Source: Planctomycetota bacterium
Lineage (GTDB): Bacteria; Planctomycetota; Planctomycetia; Gemmatales; Gemmataceae
NCBI GenBank assembly: GCA_003671255.1
Contig: QWPF01000004.1
Coordinates: forward strand, 1-56,689
DNA: 56,689 bases
Direction: 5' to 3'
Below the pieces are notes generated by a model. That model was not told the origin of the DNA. It saw only the letters and a program-made list of their open reading frames with translations, and made no database searches. Position 1 is the first letter of the stretch. Every line of letters starts with the position of its first letter. Positions 25,949 through 35,386 of this stretch are shown piece by piece. The position numbers and the translations under genes are program-made.

Positions 25949-28561
25949 CTAGCTTGCTTTCTTCTTGGCTGGTTCTGTACTAACCGTGGAAAGCAACCCT
26001 TTAATATACTTCATGGCTTCGTCAAGTTGACGATCCTTGAAATCCTTGGTCACCGGTTTAGTTGCAGGGCTATCTTTCCTTTGGATAACCTCAATATCTC
26101 GCTGATGTTCCATAAGATCATCGCGTTCCTTGCGTGAAAGTTTAATTTCAAGATCAGGCTTAACGCCCCACTCGTCTTCATCCTTGCCGCCGGTACTGGA
26201 TTTGTTAAGGTTCTTACCACTGGGGCGCCAGAAAGAAGCGATAGTAAGTTTTAATTCACCATCACCAAAAGCCTGTATGTTCTGAACGCTACCTTTACCA
26301 TAACTTCGTTCGCCAATGATAATCGCACGATGGTGATCTTGAACAGCAGCAGAAACGATTTCTGAACCACTGGCACTGCCACTATTAACAAGGCAAGCCA
26401 TGGGAAAATCAAGCAAGCTGCCATCAAGAACGCCCGTATGCTTTTGCTCGCGCCCTTGTCGCGGTCTGATGCTAACAATCAGACCATCGCCAATAAACAA
26501 ATCTGAAATATCAACAGCGCTATCAAGTAAACCACCGGGGTTGAATCTAAGGTCAAGAACAAAACCTTTGACGCCGCTGGTAACTAATTCCCTCATCACT
26601 TTAAGAAGATCACGGGCGGTATTTCTGGAAAAGCTAGTAATTCTTGCGTACCCAATTTTAGAGGTTGGGTCGATCATGAAATCCCAATCGTCGTTGTCTT
26701 TACGCTTGAAACCAAGAACGGTTTCAACTTCAACCCTTCCACGGCTGATTTCAAATTCAATCGGTTTTTCAACACCTTCACGCTGAACAATAATTTTAAC
26801 CTTAGTATTGGGCTTACCCAGTATTTTTTTAACTGCATCAGAAAGCAACATACCCTTAGTTGAAATAACCTCTGGTTTGGGCAGGGCTTTACCATCGCTA
26901 TCAACCTCCCTAATCACCGTGGAGATAATATCTCCAGCCATAACACCAGCCTTGTATGCAGGGCTATTTTTAATGGGAGTGACAACCAACAACATTTCGG
27001 AAACCGCATCTTTGCGAATTTGCACACCAATGCCAGTAAAGTTACCCTGAACATCCCGGTCGAAATTAGCTTTGGTTTCGCCATCAATATAAGTCGTGTA
27101 CGGATCTAAATTACTAAGCATACGCTGCAGGGTAATATCCACATCTTTGCCGTTATCAAGATCTTCTCTTTTACCCAGATGAATTCGTGCATCCGAGAGA
27201 ACCTTAAGAATATCTGGTTCACGCAAGTCCTTGGGATTCTTTATCTTTGCCTGCAAGGAATCAGGTATTTTTTCTTCAATTCTTCGATATAGTCCTTTGA
27301 TGGCCCACGCAGTCATATCACCAGGGTTAACTTCTTTTACATAGCCTTTGCGAATGACTTCAATAGCTTGCTGAACCTTTTTGGCAAAAGCATCAGCTTT
27401 GTCTTTACCTAATTTTGTTTGATCAAGAATCTCAGTTCGTTTCTTTTCAAAACCTGCTGGATCAATCTTCCCGTCAACCAACGATTGATATTCCTTACGC
27501 AAGCTTCGTTGTGCCTCAAGTTTAGGCATTTTCAAAAGCAACAACTGCCCTTCAGAGTCAAGTTCTTCAGGAACTTTTTTAGCAGCTACAAGCTTTTGAA
27601 ATTTATCTAATCGATCATTTGCCTTGGCAAATTCCTTGGGATTATGTGTGAGAATGTAATGATTGGTACGGCCACCCAGTACCCAGTGAAGTTGGTTTTT
27701 CTCTTCCTTCGTCTTACCGTATTGCTTGGTCAAATCGGTCATTTTCTTGTCAAGAAATTCAGCCAACTCATCAACCGTAACCACACCATCTGCTTCGTAA
27801 CCCTCCTTGTCGGCTTCGCCTTTTAAACCTTCAATCACAGCTTTGGTGAAAACGCTATTATTATCAGCTTCAACAGAAGCATACAGGCCATTGGTGGCAA
27901 GAAATACAACCCTACCCGGAAGTGGCAGGTGATCTTCAGAAGCATCTTCGCCCAAAAATTCTTGATAAGGATTGGCACCTAAAGAAGCTTCAGCAACAGC
28001 TTTGCCCTGTGCAGGTTGAAAACCTTTAAAGTTCACATCGACAAAAGAACAGAATTTTTCAGATTTCAAGGCTTTGAGGGCGTCAGCAAGATCACTACTT
28101 GCGATGGCATTTTTGTCGCGACCTAAAAAAGTGGAGTCGCTGGTAAAATAGCATCGACGATCGCCACTATCTCCCAGAGGGCCACCCTGCCCGAAAAAAC
28201 CAAAAATAACTAAGTCATTGGGTGTAGCTTTAGATGCGACCCACTTCAAAGCCTCCATAACATTATCGCGGGTGGCCTCTGAAGTATAATCTGAAAGGTC
28301 TTTGGCGTTCTTGGGGTCGCCCAACAGCAATTTCCCGTTGTCTTTAGTTAACCCCAGAATGTTTTTATCGGAAAGCAACTTAAAAAGGGCAATGGCGTCA
28401 GCTTCCGCCTTGGGTTTCTCTTTAATCTGTGCATCTTTGTATTTACTTACGCCAATGATTACGGTGTAAACATTTTGCTTACCACCTTCAGCAGAAATAA
28501 ACGGTGTTAGAGATATAAAAAGCAAAGAAGCCAACAGAAGTTTAACTAGGAGCCTTGACAT
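25949..28561 (-). CDS. Caspase-like (inactive) domain fused to a PDZ/S41 C-terminal processing protease
   Basis: An 870-residue secreted protein. After a signal peptide (VKLLLASLLFISLTPFISA) comes a C14 caspase-like domain (residues about 30-175): YTVIIGVSKYKD, EATRDNVMEALKW, VIFGFFGQGG and SFVDVNFKGF. The catalytic His of the usual GHG is Gln (Q125) and the catalytic Cys of DxC is Asn (N177), so it looks inactive. A helical linker follows, then a PDZ region (TGIGVQIRKD...AGVMAGDII) and an S41 core with GFVLDLRFNPGGLL and the Ser-Lys dyad S731 (GSASGSEI) and K756 (SYGKGSVQ), which is intact. The dead domain may bind a partner or peptide. Start 28561 is chosen by signal peptide position. It has its own terminator. 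Confidence 0.88.
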   Translation of the reverse strand: MSRLLVKLLLASLLFISLTPFISAEGGKQNVYTVIIGVSKYKDAQIKEKPKAEADAIALFKLLSDKNILGLTKDNGKLLLGDPKNAKDLSDYTSEATRDNVMEALKWVASKATPNDLVIFGFFGQGGPLGDSGDRRCYFTSDSTFLGRDKNAIASSDLADALKALKSEKFCSFVDVNFKGFQPAQGKAVAEASLGANPYQEFLGEDASEDHLPLPGRVVFLATNGLYASVEADNNSVFTKAVIEGLKGEADKEGYEADGVVTVDELAEFLDKKMTDLTKQYGKTKEEKNQLHWVLGGRTNHYILTHNPKEFAKANDRLDKFQKLVAAKKVPEELDSEGQLLLLKMPKLEAQRSLRKEYQSLVDGKIDPAGFEKKRTEILDQTKLGKDKADAFAKKVQQAIEVIRKGYVKEVNPGDMTAWAIKGLYRRIEEKIPDSLQAKIKNPKDLREPDILKVLSDARIHLGKREDLDNGKDVDITLQRMLSNLDPYTTYIDGETKANFDRDVQGNFTGIGVQIRKDAVSEMLLVVTPIKNSPAYKAGVMAGDIISTVIREVDSDGKALPKPEVISTKGMLLSDAVKKILGKPNTKVKIIVQREGVEKPIEFEISRGRVEVETVLGFKRKDNDDWDFMIDPTSKIGYARITSFSRNTARDLLKVMRELVTSGVKGFVLDLRFNPGGLLDSAVDISDLFIGDGLIVSIRPRQGREQKHTGVLDGSLLDFPMACLVNSGSASGSEIVSAAVQDHHRAIIIGERSYGKGSVQNIQAFGDGELKLTIASFWRPSGKNLNKSSTGGKDEDEWGVKPDLEIKLSRKERDDLMEHQRDIEVIQRKDSPATKPVTKDFKDRQLDEAMKYIKGLLSTVSTEPAKKKAS

Positions 28562-28690
28562 AATCCAAATTCCTTTCGAGTTCCGTTCAAGTTGTTTCAA
28601 AGTTCAGGAATTCACACAACCTTCATACCATTTTGGCGGGTTAAGTAACAATAAGTCAACCCGGCTATTGAAACAATAACAATTTTGTTA

Positions 28691-29821
28691 TTAGAAAGAT
28701 TTTGCAAGCTTCCGCAGGACTTCAACGCCCCGTTCTAAAGTTACCTGTTTTGCTGCAAAACTGATTCTAAAGTTGGTATCAGAAGAACTAAAAGTCTTTC
28801 CTGGTATTATTAATAAGTCGAGTTGAATTGCTTTTTCAACAAAAGCAGTACTATTTCCGCCTGGAGCTTTCGGGAAAAGATAAAAAGCGCCGCCTGCGTG
28901 GGGTATTTCATAACAATCCTTGATGCCGTTTAAAAGAAAATCCCGCTTCAGTTTGTACTGTTGCATAAAACCAGACATATCTTGATTTAGGGCAGTGAGG
29001 CCGGCGTATTGAACCATACTTGGTGCGCAAACAAAGGTAAATTGCTGCAATTTGATCATTTCTTGTATTAATTTGGTGGGCCCATGGGCATAACCCATGC
29101 GCCAGCCCGTCATGCCATAGGATTTGCTAAATCCGTCAAGAACTAGAACATTATGATTAAAATCGGCAGGAGTTTGTAATAACCCATCAAAATGAAAAGC
29201 ACTGTATATCTCATCAGATATCAACAAAACGCCATGCTTTCTGGCAAGTTCAGCAAGTTCTTTAACAGTTTCAAGGGAGTATGTTTTTCCCGTGGGATTT
29301 GCAGGATTATTAAAGAGTATAACCTTGGTTTTTTTGGTAATGGCTTTTTCGACCTTGTTAATATCAATTTCGAAATCGGGATAGGTATCAATAAAAACAG
29401 ATTTTCCACCGGCAAGCGATACAAGATGAGGGTACATAACAAAATACGGATCAAAAATGATAACCTCATCGCCCGGATCAACAACACAACAAAGAGCAAG
29501 AACCAAAGCCCCACTAGTTCCGCTAGTGACAATCAAATCTCGATTGGATTTTGGAAATTTCGCTTCGACCCTCTGCAACAATTGCTGCCTGAGTTCAGGG
29601 ATACCTTGGGTAAGTGTGTAAGTATTCCTACCCGCATCAATGGCATCTTTAGCGGCCTTTTTAATAGGTTCAGGTACATCGAAATCGGGTTGACCAATAC
29701 TTAAATTGATCGGATCTTTAATCGACTTCGCCAGTTCAAACACTTTTCTAATGCCTGATGATTCGATGTGCGACATACGCTCTGCAATCCAATCATCTAC
29801 CACAGAATCCTGATTCGTCAT
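28691..29821 (-). CDS. Class I/II pyridoxal-phosphate aminotransferase
   Basis: A 376-residue aminotransferase close to the aspartate/aromatic type. Motifs are SIGQPDFDVPEPI, YTLTQGIPELR, VTSGTSGALVLAL (PLP phosphate), LFNNPANPTGKTYS, LISDEIYSAFHFD and the Schiff-base Lys in LDGFSKSYGMTGWRMGY, then a C-terminal FRISFAA with the carboxylate-binding Arg. The exact amino-acid pair cannot be told. Start 29821 has AAGG about 9 bases upstream; an in-frame ATG five codons earlier lacks a Shine-Dalgarno sequence. It follows the DUF3754-like gene by 25 bases. Confidence 0.9.
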   Translation of the reverse strand: MTNQDSVVDDWIAERMSHIESSGIRKVFELAKSIKDPINLSIGQPDFDVPEPIKKAAKDAIDAGRNTYTLTQGIPELRQQLLQRVEAKFPKSNRDLIVTSGTSGALVLALCCVVDPGDEVIIFDPYFVMYPHLVSLAGGKSVFIDTYPDFEIDINKVEKAITKKTKVILFNNPANPTGKTYSLETVKELAELARKHGVLLISDEIYSAFHFDGLLQTPADFNHNVLVLDGFSKSYGMTGWRMGYAHGPTKLIQEMIKLQQFTFVCAPSMVQYAGLTALNQDMSGFMQQYKLKRDFLLNGIKDCYEIPHAGGAFYLFPKAPGGNSTAFVEKAIQLDLLIIPGKTFSSSDTNFRISFAAKQVTLERGVEVLRKLAKSF

Positions 29822-29846
29822 CGCTTGGCCTTTCATAAACAAAAAA

Positions 29847-31085
29847 TTACAATGGCTGATTGGAAAACAGATGTTGTTCAGATACTTGCAAAGCCCATTT
29901 AGCCTGTAACTTTTTCAAAGCATCCTCAATTGGTATTGCCTTAAACAACATCCCCGACTCTTCAACCAATCCTAGGGATTGAAGTTTTTTAATCCCATCA
30001 ACAATATCGTAATCTATTTTTTTGACAAAATGCTGAGTAAAGAAAAGCTCTATAAAATCATCAAGTTGCTGACTTGCCCAACCTTTTTCGGGAGCATACT
30101 TAAGCAAACAATAATATCCAAGTATCGCTTCCCTGCCTTGTTGTTCTTCGGCTTCGTCCATCAATCGAGAAATGACGCCTGAATTACTATCCAGCAATTG
30201 AAAGTAAAGATTTTTAATCATTCTTAGATCATAGTTCTGCCTTTTAGTCACATAGTTGTAGTAACTACGATAGCCATAACCCCCAAAAGCAAGAGCCAAA
30301 GGCCAGGTAACGCCAACCAATGCAACAATTCCAACCTTTAAAAAGCTAATAATAACGTTGTAAAAAACCAGACCAATTCCAGTGACAATAGGGTAACTGA
30401 TCATGCTTTGATCAATGCGGTTGAGGCGAACTTTTGCACCAGGAAAAACCATGGGGATTTCGTTTTTAGGAATGTCCTTGAATAGTTTTAGGAAAACATG
30501 ATCAGACAAAACCGAGTTAGCATCATGATGATTCTTTTTTTTTGTTTTAACAAAAGTAGCAAAACGGGAATAACCAGGGGTCGGGACTTTATCTTGCTTC
30601 CAAGGTGCCCACCATTTTGAAGGCCTCCTTAATACAAAAGTATCACCCCGATAATACATAAGTAGGCGATCAAACTCTTCTTGCCTGATTTGCACATTGA
30701 GCCCCCAATATTTCGAGGAATCCTGCTCCCACTTATGCACATTTTCCCATGTTAATCTTTTAAAATTCGCATGCTCAAGCAGTTTAATGAATCCTGCTTC
30801 CAAAGTATCTAACGAAGCAACGGGTTCTTGAGCGGAAGGATCTAGATGGCTTTGTTTTGTTACTAAAGGCAAATAATTTGAATCAGGATCAAAAAAATAG
30901 TACTCAGATTTGATCGCCTCTAAAGGCTTTGCAAACTCCATGAATAATAACGAAGATAGGGTCTCCATTAACAGCGCTAGATTCTTCTTTAACGAGACAT
31001 CAAAACCGCAATCATTAAGGATCAACTTAACCAGATCACCTTTCCTAACAAGGATTGTATGCTCTAGATGGCGATGATTGCCCAT
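29847..31085 (-). CDS. DUF3754-like membrane protein
   Basis: A 412-residue protein. The central part, FLKLFKDIPKNEIPMVFPGA followed by KVRLNRIDQSMISYPIVTGIG, is what I know from the DUF3754/TMEM143 family, including the two hydrophobic helices around residues 230-285 (VFYNVIISFLKVGIVALVGV, LALAFGGYGY). The N-terminal 180 residues are soluble and contain YRGDTFVLRRPSKW; the C-terminal part is helical. The biochemical role is unknown. It is followed by the aminotransferase and preceded 40 bases upstream by the kinase, so the three may form one unit. Confidence 0.75.
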   Translation of the reverse strand: MGNHRHLEHTILVRKGDLVKLILNDCGFDVSLKKNLALLMETLSSLLFMEFAKPLEAIKSEYYFFDPDSNYLPLVTKQSHLDPSAQEPVASLDTLEAGFIKLLEHANFKRLTWENVHKWEQDSSKYWGLNVQIRQEEFDRLLMYYRGDTFVLRRPSKWWAPWKQDKVPTPGYSRFATFVKTKKKNHHDANSVLSDHVFLKLFKDIPKNEIPMVFPGAKVRLNRIDQSMISYPIVTGIGLVFYNVIISFLKVGIVALVGVTWPLALAFGGYGYRSYYNYVTKRQNYDLRMIKNLYFQLLDSNSGVISRLMDEAEEQQGREAILGYYCLLKYAPEKGWASQQLDDFIELFFTQHFVKKIDYDIVDGIKKLQSLGLVEESGMLFKAIPIEDALKKLQAKWALQVSEQHLFSNQPL

Positions 31086-31125
31086 TAATCAAAACCCCCA
31101 ACCGTTGCAGAAATACAACAGATTT

Positions 31126-31974
31126 CTACCATTCTAGTCCTGCGAGGCCATCATTAGGATTTTTAAGCACCTCTTCGATTAATTTATCCAAGGCGCCTTG
31201 AACTTCGCTCATTCTTTCAGGCCTTGATGTAGCTTGAAATGAAAGACATCGATTCACAAGGTCTGCAAGAGTCTTATTAATCGGTGGCATGAGGGCTTCC
31301 ACGGGTTTGAACTGCTTTTGCCAAGACTTCAATTCAATCGGTTTATTTTCTTCATTTAAAGATGGGGGAGGCAACTTACTAGTTATCATCTTGTACATAG
31401 CAGCACCGAGCGAATAAATATCCGTTCGTTCGTTAACCATTTTGTGTTTGGCCTGTTCAGGAGCCATATATTCAGGAGTTCCTTGAATCCGGTCTTTAGG
31501 TTCATCGCGAATCCAAGAGAGCCCGAAATCAATGACTTTGACAGTACCATCTTTGCCAAGCATGATATTATTTGGTTTGATATCAGCGTGAAAGACGCCT
31601 TTTTTGTGCATATGAACAAGTGCTGAAGCAACTTGTTCAAAAACCTGCATGATGCGTACGGGAGAAAGTCTGGGTGCTTCGTCAATGGTTTTTCCATCAA
31701 CAAATTCAATGAGCATATGCATTTTTTTAAGTCGGAACATCCAATCTTTAACAGGTTCAAGTGCATAGATTTTTATGAGGTTAGGATGGTCAAACAATTG
31801 CGCCACCTTAAATTCATGCTCTGCCTGTTCCTTAAATTTCATATCTTCTGGAGATTCCAGAGGCACAACTTTGAGTGCAAAATTTTCAGCAGTTTTAGTC
31901 ATGCGGATTTGAAGTATCGCACTTTGTGCACCATTCCCCAACGGGCCAACAACCGAAAACTTTTCTATCTTCAT
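31126..31974 (-). CDS. Hanks-type serine/threonine protein kinase
   Basis: A 282-residue cytoplasmic kinase with little beyond the catalytic domain and no membrane segment. Visible are the Gly-rich loop GPLGNGAQSA, ATP-binding K35 (FALKVV), the catalytic loop FHADIKPNNIML (HAD in place of HRD, with catalytic D131 and N136), metal-binding DFGLS (D149) and the APE motif GTPEYMAPEQ. It should be active; non-RD kinases are usually not controlled by activation-loop phosphorylation, and the Ala before Asp fits that class. AAGGGAAG precedes the ATG. It is first of kinase, DUF3754 and aminotransferase. Confidence 0.93.
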   Translation of the reverse strand: MKIEKFSVVGPLGNGAQSAILQIRMTKTAENFALKVVPLESPEDMKFKEQAEHEFKVAQLFDHPNLIKIYALEPVKDWMFRLKKMHMLIEFVDGKTIDEAPRLSPVRIMQVFEQVASALVHMHKKGVFHADIKPNNIMLGKDGTVKVIDFGLSWIRDEPKDRIQGTPEYMAPEQAKHKMVNERTDIYSLGAAMYKMITSKLPPPSLNEENKPIELKSWQKQFKPVEALMPPINKTLADLVNRCLSFQATSRPERMSEVQGALDKLIEEVLKNPNDGLAGLEW

Positions 31975-32094
31975 CTTTCTTCCCTTTTAGACACAAATTA
32001 TTCCTTACATATTACTGTCTTTAAGACTCTTCTCAACATCTGAACTTCTTTTTATTGCGAAATAACTGTTTCTTTAATTTAGAAACAATGATAA

Positions 32095-32454
32095 GCCGTA
32101 CTTACTATTTGCTTGCAATAAAGCCAAATGACTCAACCAACGAAATTCAATGCTGATAGATCCTCTACAAAATTAGGAGCAATGGCAGGATTTTATTCCA
32201 GAAATCCTGAATCAATCAGTCAGATTTCAAGATACATTGAAGCAGGGAACCTTTATATTAATAGAAAGATTACCGGTGCGATGGTTCACAGGCAACCCTT
32301 TGGCGGTTACAAGTTAAGCGGAGTAGGCTCCAAAGCAGGTGGCACCGATTATTTGTTGCAATTTGTCCTTCCAAGGACTATTACAGAAAACACACTCCGG
32401 CGAGGCTTTGCTCCCGGTGTGCCCACCCGAGGCTTTGACCTTGATATTTCTTAG
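32095..32454 (+). pseudogene. pruA: Remnant of L-glutamate gamma-semialdehyde dehydrogenase (C-terminal end)
   Basis: A 108-codon frame from 32128 ends in the unmistakable C-terminus of the PutA/RocA-type aldehyde dehydrogenase: FYSRNPES, GNLYINRKITGAMVHRQP, FGGYKLSGVGSKAGGTDY, LLQFV and ENTLRRGFAPG. The catalytic Cys, Glu and NAD domains are missing. Just upstream, scraps of the preceding conserved part appear in shifting frames: AVLTI at 32095 in one frame and LLAI-PND at 32109 in another, with an in-frame TAA before the ATG. The intervening residues expected in a whole gene are absent. The rest of the gene is not on either strand here. It could still be translated, but not as a working dehydrogenase. 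Confidence 0.85.
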
Positions 32455-32477
32455 TCCCCAAGTGAATAGGTAACACC

Positions 32478-33413
32478 ATGATGATTCGAAATGTTTTTGC
32501 TTTATCTTTCGTACTTTTTATTGGTATCGCAGCAGCGTATCCACCAGAAGAAATTAAAGCCCATAACGCCCTAGTTTATTCGGTGGCCTTCAGTCCTGAT
32601 GGAAAAACCCTTGCAACTGCGGGATTTGATAACAGCGTGAAACTATGGGACTACGCAACCGGTAAAGAAATCCGCACTATTTCAGGGCATACGGGCCCTG
32701 TTTACGCAGTTGCTTTCAGCAAAGACGGGAAAACCCTTTATTCTTCAAGCCTTGACACAACCATCAAAGCTTGGAATACCGTAGATGGGAAAATGACTCA
32801 GGAACTTAAAGGCCATACTGGAATTGTTGATGGGTGCGCTATCAGTCCCGATGGCAAAACTTTAGCTTCTTGCAGTTCTGATAAATCAGTCAAACTTTGG
32901 AACTTAGCAGATGGAAAAGAATTAAAAACTTTAGGTTCACACGCCAACTCTGTTTACAGTGTCGCCTTTTCCCCCGATGGAAAATCTTTGGCTTCTGCAA
33001 GTGCAGACATGACCATAAAAATTTGGGACATAGCATCACAAAAAGAAACCAAATCGTTGAAGGGACCCACCGCTGCGATAACAGGCGTTGCCTTTACAGA
33101 CAACAATACTCTTGTTTCAATCGGGCAGGATCGCTTCGTCAGGATTTGGAATGTACAAGCCGGAACAGAAACAAAGAAAATGGGCCCCACACCAGATGAT
33201 CTTTACGGTTTGGCCCTCTCTAAAGATATTAAAAGCTTGGCTACAAGCGGATATGGTGGGAATGTAGCAATATGGAATCTGGCGGATGGGAAAGCAAGTT
33301 TCAACAAGAAGCTTAAGTTATTCGGGGCGTATTGTGTGGCCTATTCTCCTGATGAAAAACATCTGATTACAGGACATGACTCAAACTTTTTGTTGATCAC
33401 ACCCATCAAGTAA
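32478..33413 (+). CDS. Secreted seven-bladed WD40 protein
   Basis: A 311-residue protein with a signal peptide (NVFALSFVLFIGIAAAY) and seven WD40 blades that fill the whole mature protein: HNALVYSV...LWDY, HTGPVYAV...AWN, HTGIVDGC...LWN, HANSVYSV...IWD, AAITGV...IWN, DDLYGL...IWN and a final AYCVAYSPDE. The repeated SPDGKTLA motif between strands is typical. It is a stand-alone propeller for protein binding, probably exported. A weak AGGTAA precedes the ATG. It follows the pruA remnant by 23 bases and ends 11 bases from a convergent lipoprotein gene. Confidence 0.92.
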   Translation: MMIRNVFALSFVLFIGIAAAYPPEEIKAHNALVYSVAFSPDGKTLATAGFDNSVKLWDYATGKEIRTISGHTGPVYAVAFSKDGKTLYSSSLDTTIKAWNTVDGKMTQELKGHTGIVDGCAISPDGKTLASCSSDKSVKLWNLADGKELKTLGSHANSVYSVAFSPDGKSLASASADMTIKIWDIASQKETKSLKGPTAAITGVAFTDNNTLVSIGQDRFVRIWNVQAGTETKKMGPTPDDLYGLALSKDIKSLATSGYGGNVAIWNLADGKASFNKKLKLFGAYCVAYSPDEKHLITGHDSNFLLITPIK

Positions 33414-33424
33414 GAGCTATCTTT

Positions 33425-33610
33425 TTACTTGTTATCACCGGAAGGATTTGAAAAAGGCGAGTTACCCGCTTTTTGTGAAACCAACAAAGGATCCGAAATC
33501 CCCGGGTCCTTTGGTAGATTGGTGACTCCTGTTCCTTTACATCCTAAAACAAATAAAGAGATCAAAACACCAGCAAAAACAGGGAAAAGCATTCTCATGT
33601 AGATTTTCAT
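33425..33610 (-). CDS. Very small lipoprotein
   Basis: A 61-residue protein with a lipoprotein signal peptide and lipobox FVLGC (Cys at about residue 24), then a Gly/Pro/Ser/Asn-rich mature part of about 38 residues (KGTGVTNLPKDPG...). No family is recognised. GAGG lies 6 bases before the ATG, which makes it credible despite its size. It is convergent with the WD40 gene. Confidence 0.65.
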   Translation of the reverse strand: MKIYMRMLFPVFAGVLISLFVLGCKGTGVTNLPKDPGISDPLLVSQKAGNSPFSNPSGDNK

Positions 33611-33786
33611 AGCAACCTCGCAATCGAACTACCATGCGGTAAAACTTTACAAATAAATCTACAACAAGAAATCAACTCAAGGAGCAAATCCTTAAGTACA
33701 TTCAAGAATTTTTACAATGTTTTCGACTGATTAAAAGCAAGTATGATAGATGTGACGATTTTAACGAGGCAATAATCTGATTTCAA

Positions 33787-33806
33787 GAAACACCTCAGCG
33801 AGGCAC
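33787..33806 (-). terminator. Weak terminator-like hairpin after the HEAT membrane protein gene
   Basis: On the minus strand TGCCTC pairs with GAGGTG (two wobble pairs) around GCT, followed by TTTC. It lies directly after the stop at 33807 and would end the ten-gene unit. The stem is short, so this is tentative. Confidence 0.3.
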
Positions 33807-35345
33807 TTACAAATCTTCGCTTAAATGAGCCAGAGCTTCTCTTGCATGAATTGCAACATCCGTGTCTGCTGAATCCGCCAACTGATCTAGTTCAGGCCAC
33901 AGTAAGGATATCCCTTGTGTGGAAATGGTATGAATGGTTTGGTGAACAGTTAAAGGATCATCGCTAAGAAGATTTTTTGCAAGCGATTGCAGAGATTTTC
34001 GTTCACCTAATCTGGCAAGGGCAGCGGTGGCAGCAAAACTGATTTCTAGTTTTGATTCGTTACGCATTTTATGAAGGGTTTTTAGGACCTCCAACCGGTT
34101 TACTGGTTCCCACCAACCCAGGCTAGTCAATGCCTCTTGAACAACACCGGCAACACCACAGTTAGCAAGCTCTATCAAACAATTTTCCGCTTCGATCCCC
34201 GGATGATGGCGCAGGCACTTGGCAAGAGCGATTTTCTCCATGTTTTTGGACTTGGCGCTACTATAAAACCAACTGAAATTTTTGAAGCGATATGCAGATT
34301 TATAAGTGGTTACAAGAGCCTGCCCTTTGTTTGTTTTTTCAAATGCGAACAATTCCCAAACAAAAGATTTGTAAGGATAACCTGGGTCTGCAAGCCATTC
34401 CCATGCAGAAACAGGAGGCGCACACTTTAACGAATAGAGTGCACGCAAAACTTCGAGGTGTTCTCCCCAGGAAGATTTTTCAAGCTGATGTACTAATGCT
34501 ATTTGGGCATTAGAGAGATAAGATTTAATCGACAACTCAAGTGAATCCAAACGTGAAATCTGCCAGCGGAAATCTTCTGGGTTTTGAAGTTCCTGCTCTA
34601 AAATCTCATTCATGCCGTGATAACGCTTTAAAAACTTGATCCCATTTTGAAAAAGAACAACTAACGCTGCACAGTTGTACTGAATCCGATTATCCCACAC
34701 GAGTTCATAAAGGCTGCCAATTTTTGCCTCTGCAAAAACCTCAAGCGAGATCCCTGATTGCAATCCATCCATCGCCATCGATAAGACCACTACTGCAAGA
34801 TTTCTTTCTTGCGGTATGGGCGATTTTAGCAATTCAGGGAAAGAATCAAAGCTGACGATCTCTGCGGCAAATAAAGGGGCAATCGCCAATTCCCTACGCT
34901 GGCAAAGGTAAGTAACAATTTCGGGAAGAATTTTGTCCCGGTTCACCTGCCTAAGAGCGTTGGTGATATCAATTGCGTACCATAAATCTTCGAGAGGATC
35001 TTTGGAGTGGGTTTTGCCAAACGATTTTTGCAGGATTTCAAAAGACTGATTCGTGCCCAATTCCAATAAGGAACGCACCACAACAACATAATCTAAACCG
35101 GGTCGAAGCATGGCCTCAACCTGCATGACCATGCCATTTTCTAGGTAATTACTAATCTTATTCTTAGTTTTGTCCATCAGCCAAACGGGAAGATCCTGGC
35201 CTTGATAAATCTCGAGATGTTGCCGGGAAACAGGAGAAAGGCCTGTTACTTTCTGATTTTCACCATTACTGCGAAAGTTTAACACCAAAAAAAACAAAAC
35301 AGCAACTACCAGAAACAGAATTATCATGATTAACATTGGATCCAT
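33807..35345 (-). CDS. Membrane-anchored HEAT-repeat protein
   Basis: A 512-residue protein with one N-terminal membrane helix (LIMIILFLVVAVLFFLVLNF) and a helical repeat body. HEAT-like units are seen near residue 190 (ERNLAVVVLSMAMDGL), 385 (AENCLIELANCGVAGVVQEALTSL), 440 (SFAATAALARLGER) and at the C-terminus (DVAIHAREALAHLSEDL). No catalytic motif. AGGAGA precedes the ATG. It is the last gene of a ten-gene run, 41 bases after proA. Function unknown; a scaffold is the best guess. Confidence 0.8.
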   Translation of the reverse strand: MDPMLIMIILFLVVAVLFFLVLNFRSNGENQKVTGLSPVSRQHLEIYQGQDLPVWLMDKTKNKISNYLENGMVMQVEAMLRPGLDYVVVVRSLLELGTNQSFEILQKSFGKTHSKDPLEDLWYAIDITNALRQVNRDKILPEIVTYLCQRRELAIAPLFAAEIVSFDSFPELLKSPIPQERNLAVVVLSMAMDGLQSGISLEVFAEAKIGSLYELVWDNRIQYNCAALVVLFQNGIKFLKRYHGMNEILEQELQNPEDFRWQISRLDSLELSIKSYLSNAQIALVHQLEKSSWGEHLEVLRALYSLKCAPPVSAWEWLADPGYPYKSFVWELFAFEKTNKGQALVTTYKSAYRFKNFSWFYSSAKSKNMEKIALAKCLRHHPGIEAENCLIELANCGVAGVVQEALTSLGWWEPVNRLEVLKTLHKMRNESKLEISFAATAALARLGERKSLQSLAKNLLSDDPLTVHQTIHTISTQGISLLWPELDQLADSADTDVAIHAREALAHLSEDL

Positions 35346-35386
35346 GATGTTCTCCTGCTTAAGGTTTGATGCTACCTTTGTAAAAG

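Noticed and set aside
28638-28662. A possible hairpin (CGGGTT...AACCCG) between the aminotransferase and the S41 protease genes
   Set aside because: Only six pairs with a loop of about 13 bases, and no T run on either strand.
29192-29704. A 170-codon plus-strand frame
   Set aside because: Antisense to the aminotransferase gene; no recognisable motif.
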